Assembly (NCBI GenBank): GCA_944332105.1
Contig: CALVJI010000018.1
Location: forward strand, 1 to 15,829
Length of the DNA stretch: 15,829 bases
Source: an uncultured Bacilli bacterium
GTDB lineage: Bacteria; Bacillota_I; Bacilli_A; RF39; UBA660
Reading direction: 5' to 3'
Part shown: piece by piece, positions 1 through 8,064 of the stretch
Position numbering within the stretch: the stretch's first letter is position 1
Layout of the letters: the number at the start of each line of letters is the position of its first letter
Made by a program: the position numbers and the translations under genes
Notes under the pieces: generated by a model
What the model was told of the DNA's origin: nothing
What the model saw: only the letters and a program-made list of their open reading frames with translations
Databases searched by the model: none

Positions 1-20
1 TTGGTACACTACATTTATAA

Positions 21-46
21 CACATTTTTCGCATACTCAAAATGTG
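21..46. repeat. Inverted repeat in the left-edge intergenic region
   Basis: CACATTTT (21-28) pairs perfectly with AAAATGTG (39-46) around a 10-base loop. No T-run follows on the plus strand, so it is not an obvious plus-strand terminator. On the minus strand it lies downstream of an extended -10-like sequence (TGATATACT, reverse complement of 63-71), so it could be an operator or an RNA hairpin in a leftward transcript. No open frame covers 1-179. Its function is unknown. Confidence 0.4.
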
Positions 47-151
47 CCATAAATTTCTTAACAGTATATCATAAAATTATATTAAATTGCCCCGGAAAAA
101 AATTTACACCCATTTTTAGATAAAAAAAATAAAATAAATAGAAAAATGTAG

Positions 152-175
152 TATAATAAGAAACAACGGAAGTGA
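152..175 (+). promoter_or_regulatory. miaB -10 element and ribosome-binding site
   Basis: A consensus TATAAT lies at 152-157, with the purine-rich site GGAAGTGA at 168-175 ending four bases before the miaB ATG. I see no good -35; the region upstream is nearly all A/T. Transcription would begin around 164, giving a leader of under 20 bases. Confidence 0.55.
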
Positions 176-179
176 TTAT

Positions 180-1598
180 ATGAATTTACCTAATTTAAAA
201 GCTGCTAAAATAAGAAGCAATAAAGAAGTAGTATACAAAGAAAGTCCATTAGTATCTAATGATCAATTTTTAGGAAAAAAATATTTTCTTAGAACCTATG
301 GCTGTCAAATGAACGAACATGACTCAGAGCAAATTGAAGCAATATTAGAACATTTAGGAATGACTTCATGTGAAGAATTAGAGGGGGCGGATGTTATTGT
401 TTTAAATACATGTGCTATTCGTGAAAATGCTCATGATAAAGTCTTTGGTTATTTAGGAAGAATAAAACATTTAAAAAAGGAAAATCCTTCAGTAATCGTT
501 TGTATTGGTGGTTGCATGTCTCAAGAAGAAAATGTGGCAAATGAGTTAAAACAAAGACACCCTTATGTCAATATCGTTTTTGGTACTCACAATATTCATG
601 AACTTGGAAACATGCTACTCGAAGCCAAAGCCGGAAAACAAGACATTGAAGTATACAGCGAAGAAGGCGATGTCTATGAACATGTTACCTATAAAAGAGC
701 CTCACATATAACCGCGTGGGTAAACATTATTTATGGATGCGATAAATTTTGTACGTACTGCATCGTCCCATATACTAGAGGAAAAGAACGTAGTCGTAAA
801 CTAGAAGAAATTGTAAAAGAAGTAGAAAAACTAAAAGAAGAAGGTTATCAAGAAGTAACCTTACTTGGCCAAAATGTCAATGCCTATGGGCATGACTTGC
901 CAGAGTCTGTTGCTTTTTCAGACTTACTAGAAGCGGTTGCCCAAACAAACATTCCACGTATTCGCTTTGTAACAAGTCATCCTTGGAATTTTACCGATAA
1001 AATGATTGATGTAATTGCCCATTATGATAATATTATGCCTTACATTCATTTGCCATTACAAAGTGGATCCGATCGGATTTTAAAATTGATGGGACGACGT
1101 TACACGAAAGAAGAATACATTACCTTGTTTAAAAAAATGAAAGAACAAATTCCTCGTGTTGCGATTACAACCGATATTATTGTAGGATTCCCAGGAGAAA
1201 CCGATGCCGACTTTAAAAATACATTAGATGTAGTGGATACTTGTCAATTTGATGGGGCATACACCTTTATCTTTAGTCCACGTGAAGGAACACCTGCCGC
1301 TAAAATGAAAGATGAGACCCCTCTAGTAGAAAAAGAAGAACGTCTGCAAATTCTTAATCAAAAAATCAACGCCTATTCTAAAGAAAGTAACGAAAAGTGT
1401 GTTGGTAAAACATTACCTGTTCTTATCTTAGGTACAAGCGAAAAAGATGCAAATAAAGTGTATGGATATACAGATACTATGAAACTTGTTAATGTCGAAG
1501 CTACAAAAGATACTATCGGCAAAATAATTCCTGTTACAATTACCGCTGCCAAAAGTTTTAGCTTGGATGGAAAATTAGCGGAAGAAGTAAAAATATAG
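180..1598 (+). CDS. miaB: tRNA-2-methylthio-N6-dimethylallyladenosine synthase MiaB
   Basis: MiaB is a cytoplasmic radical-SAM methylthiotransferase that adds a methylthio group to i6A37 next to the anticodon of tRNAs reading UNN codons. The N-terminal methylthiotransferase (UPF0004) domain supplies three cluster cysteines, Cys42 (YGCQMN), Cys78 (NTCAIRE) and Cys112 (GGC). The radical-SAM CxxxCxxC motif is Cys187, Cys191 and Cys194 (YGCDKFCTYC), followed by the conserved PYTRGKERSR stretch. The LPLQSGS and GFPGET motifs of the barrel follow, and the last ~65 residues fit a TRAM RNA-binding domain. At 472 residues it is near the usual family length, with a short N-terminal extension before the first domain. 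All six cluster cysteines are present, so it should be active. It is the first gene of a probable operon with two unrecognised genes. Confidence 0.96.
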   Translation: MNLPNLKAAKIRSNKEVVYKESPLVSNDQFLGKKYFLRTYGCQMNEHDSEQIEAILEHLGMTSCEELEGADVIVLNTCAIRENAHDKVFGYLGRIKHLKKENPSVIVCIGGCMSQEENVANELKQRHPYVNIVFGTHNIHELGNMLLEAKAGKQDIEVYSEEGDVYEHVTYKRASHITAWVNIIYGCDKFCTYCIVPYTRGKERSRKLEEIVKEVEKLKEEGYQEVTLLGQNVNAYGHDLPESVAFSDLLEAVAQTNIPRIRFVTSHPWNFTDKMIDVIAHYDNIMPYIHLPLQSGSDRILKLMGRRYTKEEYITLFKKMKEQIPRVAITTDIIVGFPGETDADFKNTLDVVDTCQFDGAYTFIFSPREGTPAAKMKDETPLVEKEERLQILNQKINAYSKESNEKCVGKTLPVLILGTSEKDANKVYGYTDTMKLVNVEATKDTIGKIIPVTITAAKSFSLDGKLAEEVKI

Positions 1599-1608
1599 AA
1601 GAAAATTC

Positions 1609-1615
1609 AGGAGGG
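1609..1615 (+). promoter_or_regulatory. Ribosome-binding site that fixes the start of the second gene
   Basis: AGGAGGG lies six bases before the ATG at 1622. The in-frame TTG at 1616 directly abuts this site and cannot use it, so 1622 is the better start. Confidence 0.75.
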
Positions 1616-1621
1616 TTGCAA

Positions 1622-2353
1622 ATGATAAATATCGAAAGAATTTTTGCTAAAAAAATTACTACAATTGCCAAAGATGGCACGATAAATAATTTTGATGAAA
1701 CTTTAGAAAATCGCTACTATCTATTAGATGAAGTGGAAAATGCAATAAATCAAGATGAAGCCGTTTTTTTGCATTCAGAAGGTCCTTTACCAACATGGGA
1801 TGCAGTCCTCACAATCCCAGATTATCCTTCTTTAGAGCAAGAAAAAATTATGATGATGATTCTAAAGTCTTTTCATGAAATGCAAAGTTTTAATACAATC
1901 TCAAATTATGGAGAATATCCATTTAAAGGAAGTATGCCAGATCCTAATGATTTTTTTCCTGTTTTTGGTATGTATAAACAACTCGCGTGGGATCAAAGTC
2001 AATTTTTTGCTATTCCAAAATCGATGGAAGAAAATCACATAGTAGAATCTGATGTTACAAATTCGTTTATAAATGAACAAATTCCTTTGCTATTAAATAA
2101 TCATTTTATCGTGGGCACTAGTAGTCCTAAGACAATGGACTTTTCTCTTTATCTACCTGAAGAAACAAGCTTTTATCAACGAAGTTTTCTCTATTTTGAA
2201 CTGTCCGATCTTGATGAATATGTAACAAAATTATATACAAAATTTTATGATCAAATTTTAAACATTCCAATAAATAATGGCCTTTATGAGCAAATCAATT
2301 TTGAAACAACGCCAGGGTTAGTTCCTAGTCTAAGAAGATATTGCCGGAGATAA
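1622..2353 (+). CDS. Hypothetical protein, second gene of the miaB operon
   Basis: I do not recognise this 243-residue protein. It begins 23 bases after miaB with an ideal ribosome site, so it is probably co-transcribed. No signal peptide, membrane segment or metal-binding cysteine cluster is visible. It is rich in Asp, Glu, Phe, Tyr and Pro, and the middle carries a run of aromatic residues around FKGSMPDPNDFFPVFGMY, suggesting a compact soluble domain. It ends in a basic tail (SLRRYCRR). In Bacillus subtilis miaB is followed by ricA (ymcA) and cotE; this protein resembles neither in length nor in what I can recall of their sequences. The next gene starts seven bases after its stop, so the two may act together. 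No function can be assigned. Confidence 0.7.
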   Translation: MINIERIFAKKITTIAKDGTINNFDETLENRYYLLDEVENAINQDEAVFLHSEGPLPTWDAVLTIPDYPSLEQEKIMMMILKSFHEMQSFNTISNYGEYPFKGSMPDPNDFFPVFGMYKQLAWDQSQFFAIPKSMEENHIVESDVTNSFINEQIPLLLNNHFIVGTSSPKTMDFSLYLPEETSFYQRSFLYFELSDLDEYVTKLYTKFYDQILNIPINNGLYEQINFETTPGLVPSLRRYCRR

Positions 2354-2359
2354 TTTTTA

Positions 2360-3226
2360 ATGAGAGTCTTACAAGAAGTTTATGAAATTGATGAATATCT
2401 AGCTACTTTATATCATCAAAGATTTTTCCTAGTTTATCAACATATTATCAAGAACACGATCGGCGAAAAAACTTTTAATAAACTATCCGCAAATAATTTT
2501 TGCAAAATAGAAGAGTGTCTATATGAAGAACAAAAAGCTTGGAATAAAATTTTAATGCAGAAAAAATCGCTTGTTAAATTAGTAAATAGTTTAGAAAGAA
2601 ATATGAATTTTTCTGTTGCATTAAACCTATATACACCGATATTAAATCCTTGGGTCCGCATTTACTATCGTTTGAAAATGTTTCTGTTTGAAGAACGCGC
2701 TATCGCTTTCCAAAAGAAAAATGCGAGTAGTTTTAGGGAAAGAAGTATTCTTTATGATACCATTGTAGAGTACGCCTTTTTTAAAGAAATGTTCGAAAAT
2801 CCATATTATATGGAAGAGCCACAAATTTTACTTTGTCGAAATATTTCCTTTATCTTACCGAATACTAAAATGATAAATGAAGACTTTTTTAGTGAAAAAT
2901 TTGAAGAAAGAGTAATTACTTCTATGAATCTTTCTCTACCAGAATACGGTCGATATAAAAAAATAAAAATTCAAGAATTTTTGATGGAATTATTGGATAG
3001 TTTAAAAGAACTATCTCATCAAGATTTTTTTACCATCATAACTGGTGGCGAGTTTTTAAGCTTTATATGTGTATGTCGTAACAATATGGAAGAAACAGAA
3101 ATGGTTGAAGAGCTAGAAAAAACGATCACGGATCCTTATAAAAAGAAATACTTATTAAAATTGATTCACATGCTTCCTGTTAAAGACAATCCTCCGCCTA
3201 AACCCCAAATAAAAAGAATCAAGTAG
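2360..3226 (+). CDS. Hypothetical protein, third gene of the miaB operon
   Basis: This 288-residue protein is not recognised. Its ATG follows the previous stop by six bases, and a GGAG ribosome site (2346-2349) sits within the end of the upstream gene, so translation is probably coupled. The sequence is predicted mostly helical, rich in Lys, Glu, Phe, Leu and Tyr, without a clear membrane segment or signal peptide. The C-terminus is a basic, proline-containing tail (PPPKPQIKRIK). The last eight bases overlap the 3' end of the opposing gerB gene. Its position between miaB and a germination operon hints at a sporulation-linked or lineage-specific role, but this is only context. The frame is intact, which supports a real gene. 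Confidence 0.7.
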   Translation: MRVLQEVYEIDEYLATLYHQRFFLVYQHIIKNTIGEKTFNKLSANNFCKIEECLYEEQKAWNKILMQKKSLVKLVNSLERNMNFSVALNLYTPILNPWVRIYYRLKMFLFEERAIAFQKKNASSFRERSILYDTIVEYAFFKEMFENPYYMEEPQILLCRNISFILPNTKMINEDFFSEKFEERVITSMNLSLPEYGRYKKIKIQEFLMELLDSLKELSHQDFFTIITGGEFLSFICVCRNNMEETEMVEELEKTITDPYKKKYLLKLIHMLPVKDNPPPKPQIKRIK

Positions 3227-3239
3227 TAGATTCTTTTTT
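3211..3239. terminator. Bidirectional terminator inside overlapping gene ends
   Basis: AAAAAGAATC (3211-3220) pairs with GATTCTTTTT (3229-3238) around the eight-base loop AAGTAGTA. The T-rich arm gives a U-tract in both directions. The hairpin lies within the coding 3' ends of both the plus-strand gene and gerB. It has few G-C pairs, so termination strength is uncertain. Confidence 0.6.
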
Positions 3240-4208
3240 CTTATGTAGTAGACTAAATAGGAAGAGTAAAAGCATAAAAATTCCTAAAACAATTGGTAAA
3301 GCGTGATAAATAAGGAGTTCATCTTTATAATGTGTTCCGGTATACCAAGCTACTACAAACAAGAGAAGTAAAGTAGCTAGGTAGGTCCATTTATTATATT
3401 TAGTTGGTAAACATTCTTTTAAATTATTACCACATATAGCCATTGTAATAAATAAGTCAAACAGCCACGCGACTGAAATGATATTTTCTACTTTTTCGAC
3501 AAAATTAAATAATTTAATTTTCTTTAAAGTCATATATTCTGGAAAACGATAGATCTGTGCTAAGTTAGGTCCGGATACTCCAGTAATAAAGATAGCAATA
3601 ATCAAAATTCCAACCATTGAAAAGGCATACGATTTAGCTAAATTTTTATCTGTTTTAACATTCCAAAGTAAAAAGAATGGAGCAGTTGAATAAATAGCAA
3701 AATAAATGGTTCCTAAAAATAAATTTTTACTATCAGCCATTAATACCGGTTGAAAATATTCCAAATTTAAATTTTTAAATAATCCAAAGACAACTAAAAG
3801 ATAAAGTAAAAACGAAAGAGGAAATAATACTTCAGTCACTTTGGCAATTGTAGAGAATCCATTCTTTGTAATTTTATAAATAACAAATGGTACAGGAAGA
3901 AGAATATAAAAAATTGGGGATTTAATTAAATAAAAAGAGGAACAAAAAGTTTCAAAAATAAAGAGAATCTGTGAAAATACAAAGAAATTATATACGAAGA
4001 ATAAAATCTTTTGTAAAGAAGAAGCCAAAGCATGTTTTTCTTTTATTCGTTCAAAAAATAAGAGAATGCCAAAGCCTAAAATACTCCCCAAAATAGCTGC
4101 GATCCACGTATCTTTATCTAAGAGACGAAAGAGTAAAGAAAAGCCAAAACCGATAAAAAAGGTTCTACCTAAAAAATAAGAGATTGCATAAGTCTTTGTC
4201 TTAGTCAT
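3219..4208 (-). CDS. gerB: Spore germination protein GerB family (GerAB-type, AAP transporter fold)
   Basis: This is the B subunit of a GerA-type germinant receptor, an integral membrane protein of the spore inner membrane. GerAB proteins have an amino-acid-transporter (APC) fold and bind the germinant. The 329-residue chain is almost wholly hydrophobic, with about ten membrane segments beginning near residues 9-27 and 33-50, and a short basic cytoplasmic tail (LLHKKKESTT). It is somewhat shorter than the roughly 360 residues usual for the family, but the frame is intact. GAGGTGA precedes the ATG. The start overlaps the end of gerC by eight bases, indicating translational coupling, and it is the last gene of the A-C-B operon. 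The substrate cannot be read from sequence. Identification rests on the membrane pattern and on clear GerA and GerC neighbours. Confidence 0.9.
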   Translation of the reverse strand: MTKTKTYAISYFLGRTFFIGFGFSLLFRLLDKDTWIAAILGSILGFGILLFFERIKEKHALASSLQKILFFVYNFFVFSQILFIFETFCSSFYLIKSPIFYILLPVPFVIYKITKNGFSTIAKVTEVLFPLSFLLYLLVVFGLFKNLNLEYFQPVLMADSKNLFLGTIYFAIYSTAPFFLLWNVKTDKNLAKSYAFSMVGILIIAIFITGVSGPNLAQIYRFPEYMTLKKIKLFNFVEKVENIISVAWLFDLFITMAICGNNLKECLPTKYNKWTYLATLLLLFVVAWYTGTHYKDELLIYHALPIVLGIFMLLLFLFSLLHKKKESTT

Positions 4209-5292
4209 TTTGATTCACCTCGAAAATTAAACCATTTTTATTAATATTAACATGAATATCAAAAGCAAATTTTTTATTGTACCAATCATCTAAAGACGTT
4301 CGGTATTTTTTATAATACTGATAGTTAATCCCTAAAAGATCTGTTTGTTTTTCTTTTAAAGTATTAATAACCTTTGTAAATTTTTCTTCAACTAATGGTT
4401 CAAATTGTTCTCCGAGTTTCTGATAGACATCACTTTCTCGGAAGTCATATTGGCAACTATCTTCAACAATTGTTGCATTAAGTTCACTTTTTACAACAAT
4501 TTGTTCGTCTTGAAATTCTAGACTAGTACCGTTATTCTGATACAAATTAATCGTTAAGTATTCTTCTTTATTGTTTTCACAAGGTAAGTGTAAATAAAAA
4601 TTAGTAGAATCATTATTTAAAGTATTAAAGCTAATTGCTTCATCTGTATCTAAAAAGAAAGCTAAAGCATCATCTTTAAAGGCAGCAATACCTGATATAG
4701 AAAGCGTATCATTTTCTTTCGTAATCGTATTGATATAGCCATCACGATACGGATCGATTATATCATTTACAAAGTTTTCAAAATCCTTAATAATACTAAC
4801 GCTATCATTAGCTTTGTTGTTTTCCAACATACTTTGAATCGATGTCGCGACAACAGGATTTTCTACCGTCGTACTCTCTAAAATTTCCTTTGCATCAACA
4901 TCTTTTGCTACTACTGGTAAAAATATATTACGAATCGTCGCATCGCGAAGCATATAATCCATAACATGGGTTAATTGTTCTCTAGCCACTTCTTCACTCA
5001 TAATTAACACCTTTAAATGCGCATAATAAGGCTCTTTACTAATTTTAATATGACAATCTTGAAAAGCGGCATCCAAAGTAGAGCCACTACCAGAAATATA
5101 ATAAGTCTTATCGTTGCTTTCTTCTTGACCGGTACTTTTCTTGTTATTTAATATTTCCAAATCAACCATAAAAAGCTTATCTTGGTAATCAATTGCAACT
5201 CCAGAAATAACTGCTCGATTATTTAGTTCTTGATAATCAAAACATCCAGTTAAAAAGAAAGGTAAGAGTAAAATAATCCAAATCTTTTTCAT
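4201..5292 (-). CDS. gerC: Spore germination lipoprotein, Ger(x)C family
   Basis: This is the C subunit of a GerA-type receptor, a lipoprotein on the outer face of the spore inner membrane. Residues 1-17 form a classic lipoprotein signal: positive MKK, a hydrophobic core, then the lipobox LTGC with Cys17 as the lipidated residue. The following segment CFDYQELNNRAVISGVAIDY is characteristic of Ger(x)C proteins, with the NRA/ISG-like beginning of domain 1. The C-terminal part carries the domain-3 type ending, including LGINYQYYKKYRTSLDDW. Its 363 residues match the family. The ATG directly abuts the gerA stop codon; AAAGGAGG lies 12 bases upstream within the gerA 3' end, a rather long spacing. 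The gene overlaps gerB by eight bases. Confidence 0.95.
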   Translation of the reverse strand: MKKIWIILLLPFFLTGCFDYQELNNRAVISGVAIDYQDKLFMVDLEILNNKKSTGQEESNDKTYYISGSGSTLDAAFQDCHIKISKEPYYAHLKVLIMSEEVAREQLTHVMDYMLRDATIRNIFLPVVAKDVDAKEILESTTVENPVVATSIQSMLENNKANDSVSIIKDFENFVNDIIDPYRDGYINTITKENDTLSISGIAAFKDDALAFFLDTDEAISFNTLNNDSTNFYLHLPCENNKEEYLTINLYQNNGTSLEFQDEQIVVKSELNATIVEDSCQYDFRESDVYQKLGEQFEPLVEEKFTKVINTLKEKQTDLLGINYQYYKKYRTSLDDWYNKKFAFDIHVNINKNGLIFEVNQND

Positions 5293-6729
5293 TTATCCAT
5301 CGTTCCTCCTTTGTTTCGTTTGATTTTTTTGGGTTAAAATCGAACTTCGTCTTGTATCTTTTTCAATCGGCGTTTTTAATAGTCCTTTCAAGAAATACAC
5401 TTTATCAAAAGGTGCAATAGGGTAAAAATAAGGTTTACCCAGTGTTTTTAATTCTGTAACATGACAGAAGAAATAGATGAAAACCAAAGCAATTCCGTAT
5501 AACCCATATAAAGCCGCGGCTAACAAAAAGATGATCCGCCAATGCCTTGCTGCATTTACAATTTCTTGTTCGGTAAAAATTAAACTCGTAATAAAGGTAA
5601 AAGCAATAACAATAATCATAATTGGACTAACAAATCCGGCATTGACAGCAGCCTCTCCGAGTATCAAAGCCCCAAGAATTGAAATTGCACTACCATAGGA
5701 ATTTGGAAAACGTACATCACTTTCTCGTAAAATCTCATAAATAAACAGCATCATAATCGCTTCAACGATTGCTGGAAAAGGAACGTTATCCCGCTGGGTG
5801 CTAAAATTGATCAGTAGACTAGTGGGAATAGTTTCCGGATTATAATTAATTAAAGCAATATAAATAGCCGGCACCAAAATAGTGAGGAAAAAACAGCAAA
5901 AGCGTAAAATCTTCAAAAAATTAATATTGTTACTTTTCTTATAATTATCGGAAATAGGATTTAAAAAATCGGCAAAAAATCCAGGAAGAATTAAAGCAAA
6001 AGGAGAGGTATCTACAAATAGAACAACTTTTCCTTCCAATAAAGCTTTAGCTGCCGTATCGGGTCGTTCTGACTTTATTATAGTTGGAAAATGCGTATTA
6101 TTTTCATTAGATAAATATTCCATAACATTACCAGAATCTAATATTCCATCTACATCAATCTTATTTAATTCCTCTTCAATATGTTTAACTAAGTCTTCTT
6201 CACAAATATCTTCAAAGTAAAGAATTTCAACCATAGTTTTACTTTTTCTTCCCAAAATAACACTTTTAGCTTTTAAGTCCTTAGACTTTAATCTTCTTTT
6301 TAGTAATCCTAAATTAATTTGAATGTTTTCGGTAAAAGCATCTTTAGGACCAAAAACAGCTTGCTCAGTAGTAGGCTCTGGAATACCACGTGCAATATCA
6401 GCTCGCGTTTCTAAAGCGATAATTAAACTACCACGAATAACTATAGTAAAACCATTTGTAATATAAAATTCAATTTCATCTGCATTTTTTAAAATCTTTG
6501 TATTAGGTGCAGGAATTAAACTAGGTAAGTCTTTTAATTTTTTCTTAGCTACTGCATTTAGAAAACTAATGTTTTTTAAAATATAATCATTTACCTTATC
6601 ACTGCCTGTTACACTTTCTAAATAAATAACATAGATAGTTTGCCAGAAAGAAACTTTAATCGGCTTAATAACTAAATCCACCGTGTTTTTAAAATCATTT
6701 TCAATTCTTTTTACAATCTCATTTTTCAT
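5293..6729 (-). CDS. gerA: Spore germination protein GerA family (GerAA-type)
   Basis: This is the A subunit of the germinant receptor. GerAA-type subunits form the oligomeric membrane core of the receptor. In the 478-residue form starting at 6729, the soluble N-terminal domain spans about 1-240 and contains the family hallmark around residues 118-148 (EPTTEQAVFGPKDAFTEN, then a K/R-rich LLKRRLK). The membrane domain follows from about 243, with SPFALILPGFFADFLNP before the first segment, the RESDVRFP loop (336-342) and GALILGEAAVNAGFVSP (353-369). A basic tail closes it (TKQRRNDG). I chose ATG 6729 over the in-frame ATG 6741 because GGTGA lies six bases upstream of 6729, no ribosome site precedes 6741, and the candidate promoter would start transcription near 6738. 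SpoVAF is a relative, but the gerC and gerB neighbours identify a receptor operon. Confidence 0.95.
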   Translation of the reverse strand: MKNEIVKRIENDFKNTVDLVIKPIKVSFWQTIYVIYLESVTGSDKVNDYILKNISFLNAVAKKKLKDLPSLIPAPNTKILKNADEIEFYITNGFTIVIRGSLIIALETRADIARGIPEPTTEQAVFGPKDAFTENIQINLGLLKRRLKSKDLKAKSVILGRKSKTMVEILYFEDICEEDLVKHIEEELNKIDVDGILDSGNVMEYLSNENNTHFPTIIKSERPDTAAKALLEGKVVLFVDTSPFALILPGFFADFLNPISDNYKKSNNINFLKILRFCCFFLTILVPAIYIALINYNPETIPTSLLINFSTQRDNVPFPAIVEAIMMLFIYEILRESDVRFPNSYGSAISILGALILGEAAVNAGFVSPIMIIVIAFTFITSLIFTEQEIVNAARHWRIIFLLAAALYGLYGIALVFIYFFCHVTELKTLGKPYFYPIAPFDKVYFLKGLLKTPIEKDTRRSSILTQKNQTKQRRNDG

Positions 6730-6744
6730 AGAATTCACCATCTA

Positions 6745-6773
6745 TAGTATGGAAATATTTAACAAAATTAAAC
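6745..6773 (-). promoter_or_regulatory. Candidate sigma-G-type promoter of the germination operon
   Basis: On the minus strand CATACTA (complement of 6745-6751) matches the forespore sigma-G -10 consensus CATnnTA exactly. GTTTA (complement of 6769-6773) lies 17 bases upstream as a weaker -35. Forespore sigma-G controls gerA operons in Bacillus. Transcription starting near 6738 would give a leader of about ten bases carrying only the GGTGA site. Confidence 0.55.
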
Positions 6774-6817
6774 CTAGAAATTTATAAAAAATAAAGTACT
6801 AGTAATTTTACAGAAAA

Positions 6818-6848
6818 TATGATACTTTTAAAGTGTTTGAAAGAAGGG
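6818..6848 (+). promoter_or_regulatory. Candidate -10 and ribosome site for the RNA methyltransferase gene
   Basis: TATGAT at 6818-6823 is a plausible -10 element, although the -35 is poor. AAGGG at 6844-6848 precedes ATG 6855 by six bases. The upstream in-frame ATG at 6819 lies within this -10 and lacks a ribosome site, which argues that translation starts at 6855. Confidence 0.4.
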
Positions 6849-6854
6849 CGTAAT

Positions 6855-8063
6855 ATGTCTTTAAAAATCGAAAAATTAGACTATGAAGGTCGGGGTATAG
6901 CTCATCAAGATGGCAAAATTTGTTTTATTAAAAATGCTTTACCTGAAGAGATCGTAACGATGGAAATCACAGCAGATAAGAAAAGTTTTAGCGAAGGAAA
7001 GACGACTTCCATCATTAAGAAGAGTCCCTTAAGAAAAGAAGCAGTATGTCCATATGCCAATCAATGTGGTGGTTGTGTTTTTTCATGTGTTTCCTATGAA
7101 GACTCCTTAAATTTAAAAAAAGAAATTCTAAAAGACTTACTTGCTTATAATAAGATTCAGGTTGCCAAAGTAAACTTGATTCCAAGTTCTAAATCCTTAG
7201 GATATCGAAATAAAATTACTTTGAAAATCAAAGATGAACAATTCGGTTATTATGCTGAAGAAACACATGATTTTATTCCCATTAAAAATTGTGTGATTGC
7301 CGCGCGTTCTATTCAGAACTTGTTACAAGATTTTCATTTGCTGCATCTTAAAAATGGTTCGCTCACTATTCGTTCTAATTATAATGATGAACTTTTGCTC
7401 ATCATAGACAGTGACGAAAAACCAAAGATTGATCGTTTACTAGTAGAAAAGCATAAAATTGCTGGGATAATTTGGAATCAAAAATGTGTATACAATTCAC
7501 CATTTTTTATTGAAAAAATGGAACAAAATTTATATAAAGTTCATGCGGATAGTTTTTTTCAAATAAATAGAGAGATTGCTTCTAAAATTGCCTCAGATAT
7601 TACTAAGTATTTCTCTGAAGAAGACATCGTCTATGATCTTTATTGTGGTGTCGGATATTTTTCCGTTAAAATAGCTTCGAAAGTAAAACAAGTAATTGGA
7701 ATCGAGTCAAACACCAAAGCCATTTTAGATGCGACTTATAATGCTTCCTTAAATGGCGTTTCCAATTGTTCTTTTCATGCTGGCAAAGTAGAAGTAGTAA
7801 TCGATAAAATTCCTTTTCATGGCAATAAAGCGATCATTGATCCACCTCGAAGTGGACTAAAAAAGAATGTAATAAAATACTTACAAGAACATCCATTACA
7901 ACAAATTGTATATATTTCATGCAATCCTCAAACTTTAGTAAGAGATATCTTAAAATTACAAAAAATTTATACCATTAGTTCTTTAGATATCTACGATATG
8001 TTTCCTTTTACTAAACATATGGAATGTGTATGTGTTTTAAATTCTAAAAAAGGAGAGATATAA
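6855..8063 (+). CDS. rlmD: 23S rRNA (uracil-5-)-methyltransferase, RlmD/RlmCD (TrmA) family
   Basis: This is a SAM-dependent enzyme that methylates C5 of a uridine in 23S rRNA, most likely U1939 and possibly also U747 as in RlmCD. Numbering from 6855 (402 residues), an N-terminal TRAM domain covers about 1-58. The [4Fe-4S] site uses Cys65, Cys71 and Cys74 (CPYANQCGGC), with Cys146 (IKNCVIA) as the expected fourth ligand. SAM motif I is DLYCGVGYFS (261-270), IDPPRSGLK (328-336) follows, and the catalytic cysteine is Cys356 in YISCNPQT. The family is usually near 450 residues; this one is compact but complete. The tRNA enzyme TrmA lacks the iron-sulfur cysteines, so an rRNA substrate is favoured; which uridine is not determinable here. 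It is followed by a TTG-initiated gene after one base. Confidence 0.92.
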   Translation: MSLKIEKLDYEGRGIAHQDGKICFIKNALPEEIVTMEITADKKSFSEGKTTSIIKKSPLRKEAVCPYANQCGGCVFSCVSYEDSLNLKKEILKDLLAYNKIQVAKVNLIPSSKSLGYRNKITLKIKDEQFGYYAEETHDFIPIKNCVIAARSIQNLLQDFHLLHLKNGSLTIRSNYNDELLLIIDSDEKPKIDRLLVEKHKIAGIIWNQKCVYNSPFFIEKMEQNLYKVHADSFFQINREIASKIASDITKYFSEEDIVYDLYCGVGYFSVKIASKVKQVIGIESNTKAILDATYNASLNGVSNCSFHAGKVEVVIDKIPFHGNKAIIDPPRSGLKKNVIKYLQEHPLQQIVYISCNPQTLVRDILKLQKIYTISSLDIYDMFPFTKHMECVCVLNSKKGEI

Positions 8064-8064
8064 T

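Noticed and set aside
1616..1621. TTG start at 1616 for the second gene
   Set aside because: It abuts the AGGAGGG ribosome site and leaves no spacing; ATG 1622 is correctly spaced.
2437..2824. Two minus-strand open frames of 74 and 60 residues
   Set aside because: Both are antisense to the third gene of the miaB operon and carry no recognisable features.
6730..6741. Upstream ATG for gerA
   Set aside because: No ribosome site precedes it and the predicted transcript starts at about this position.
6819..6854. Upstream ATG for the RNA methyltransferase
   Set aside because: It lies in the candidate -10, has no ribosome site, and the extra residues are not part of the TRAM domain.
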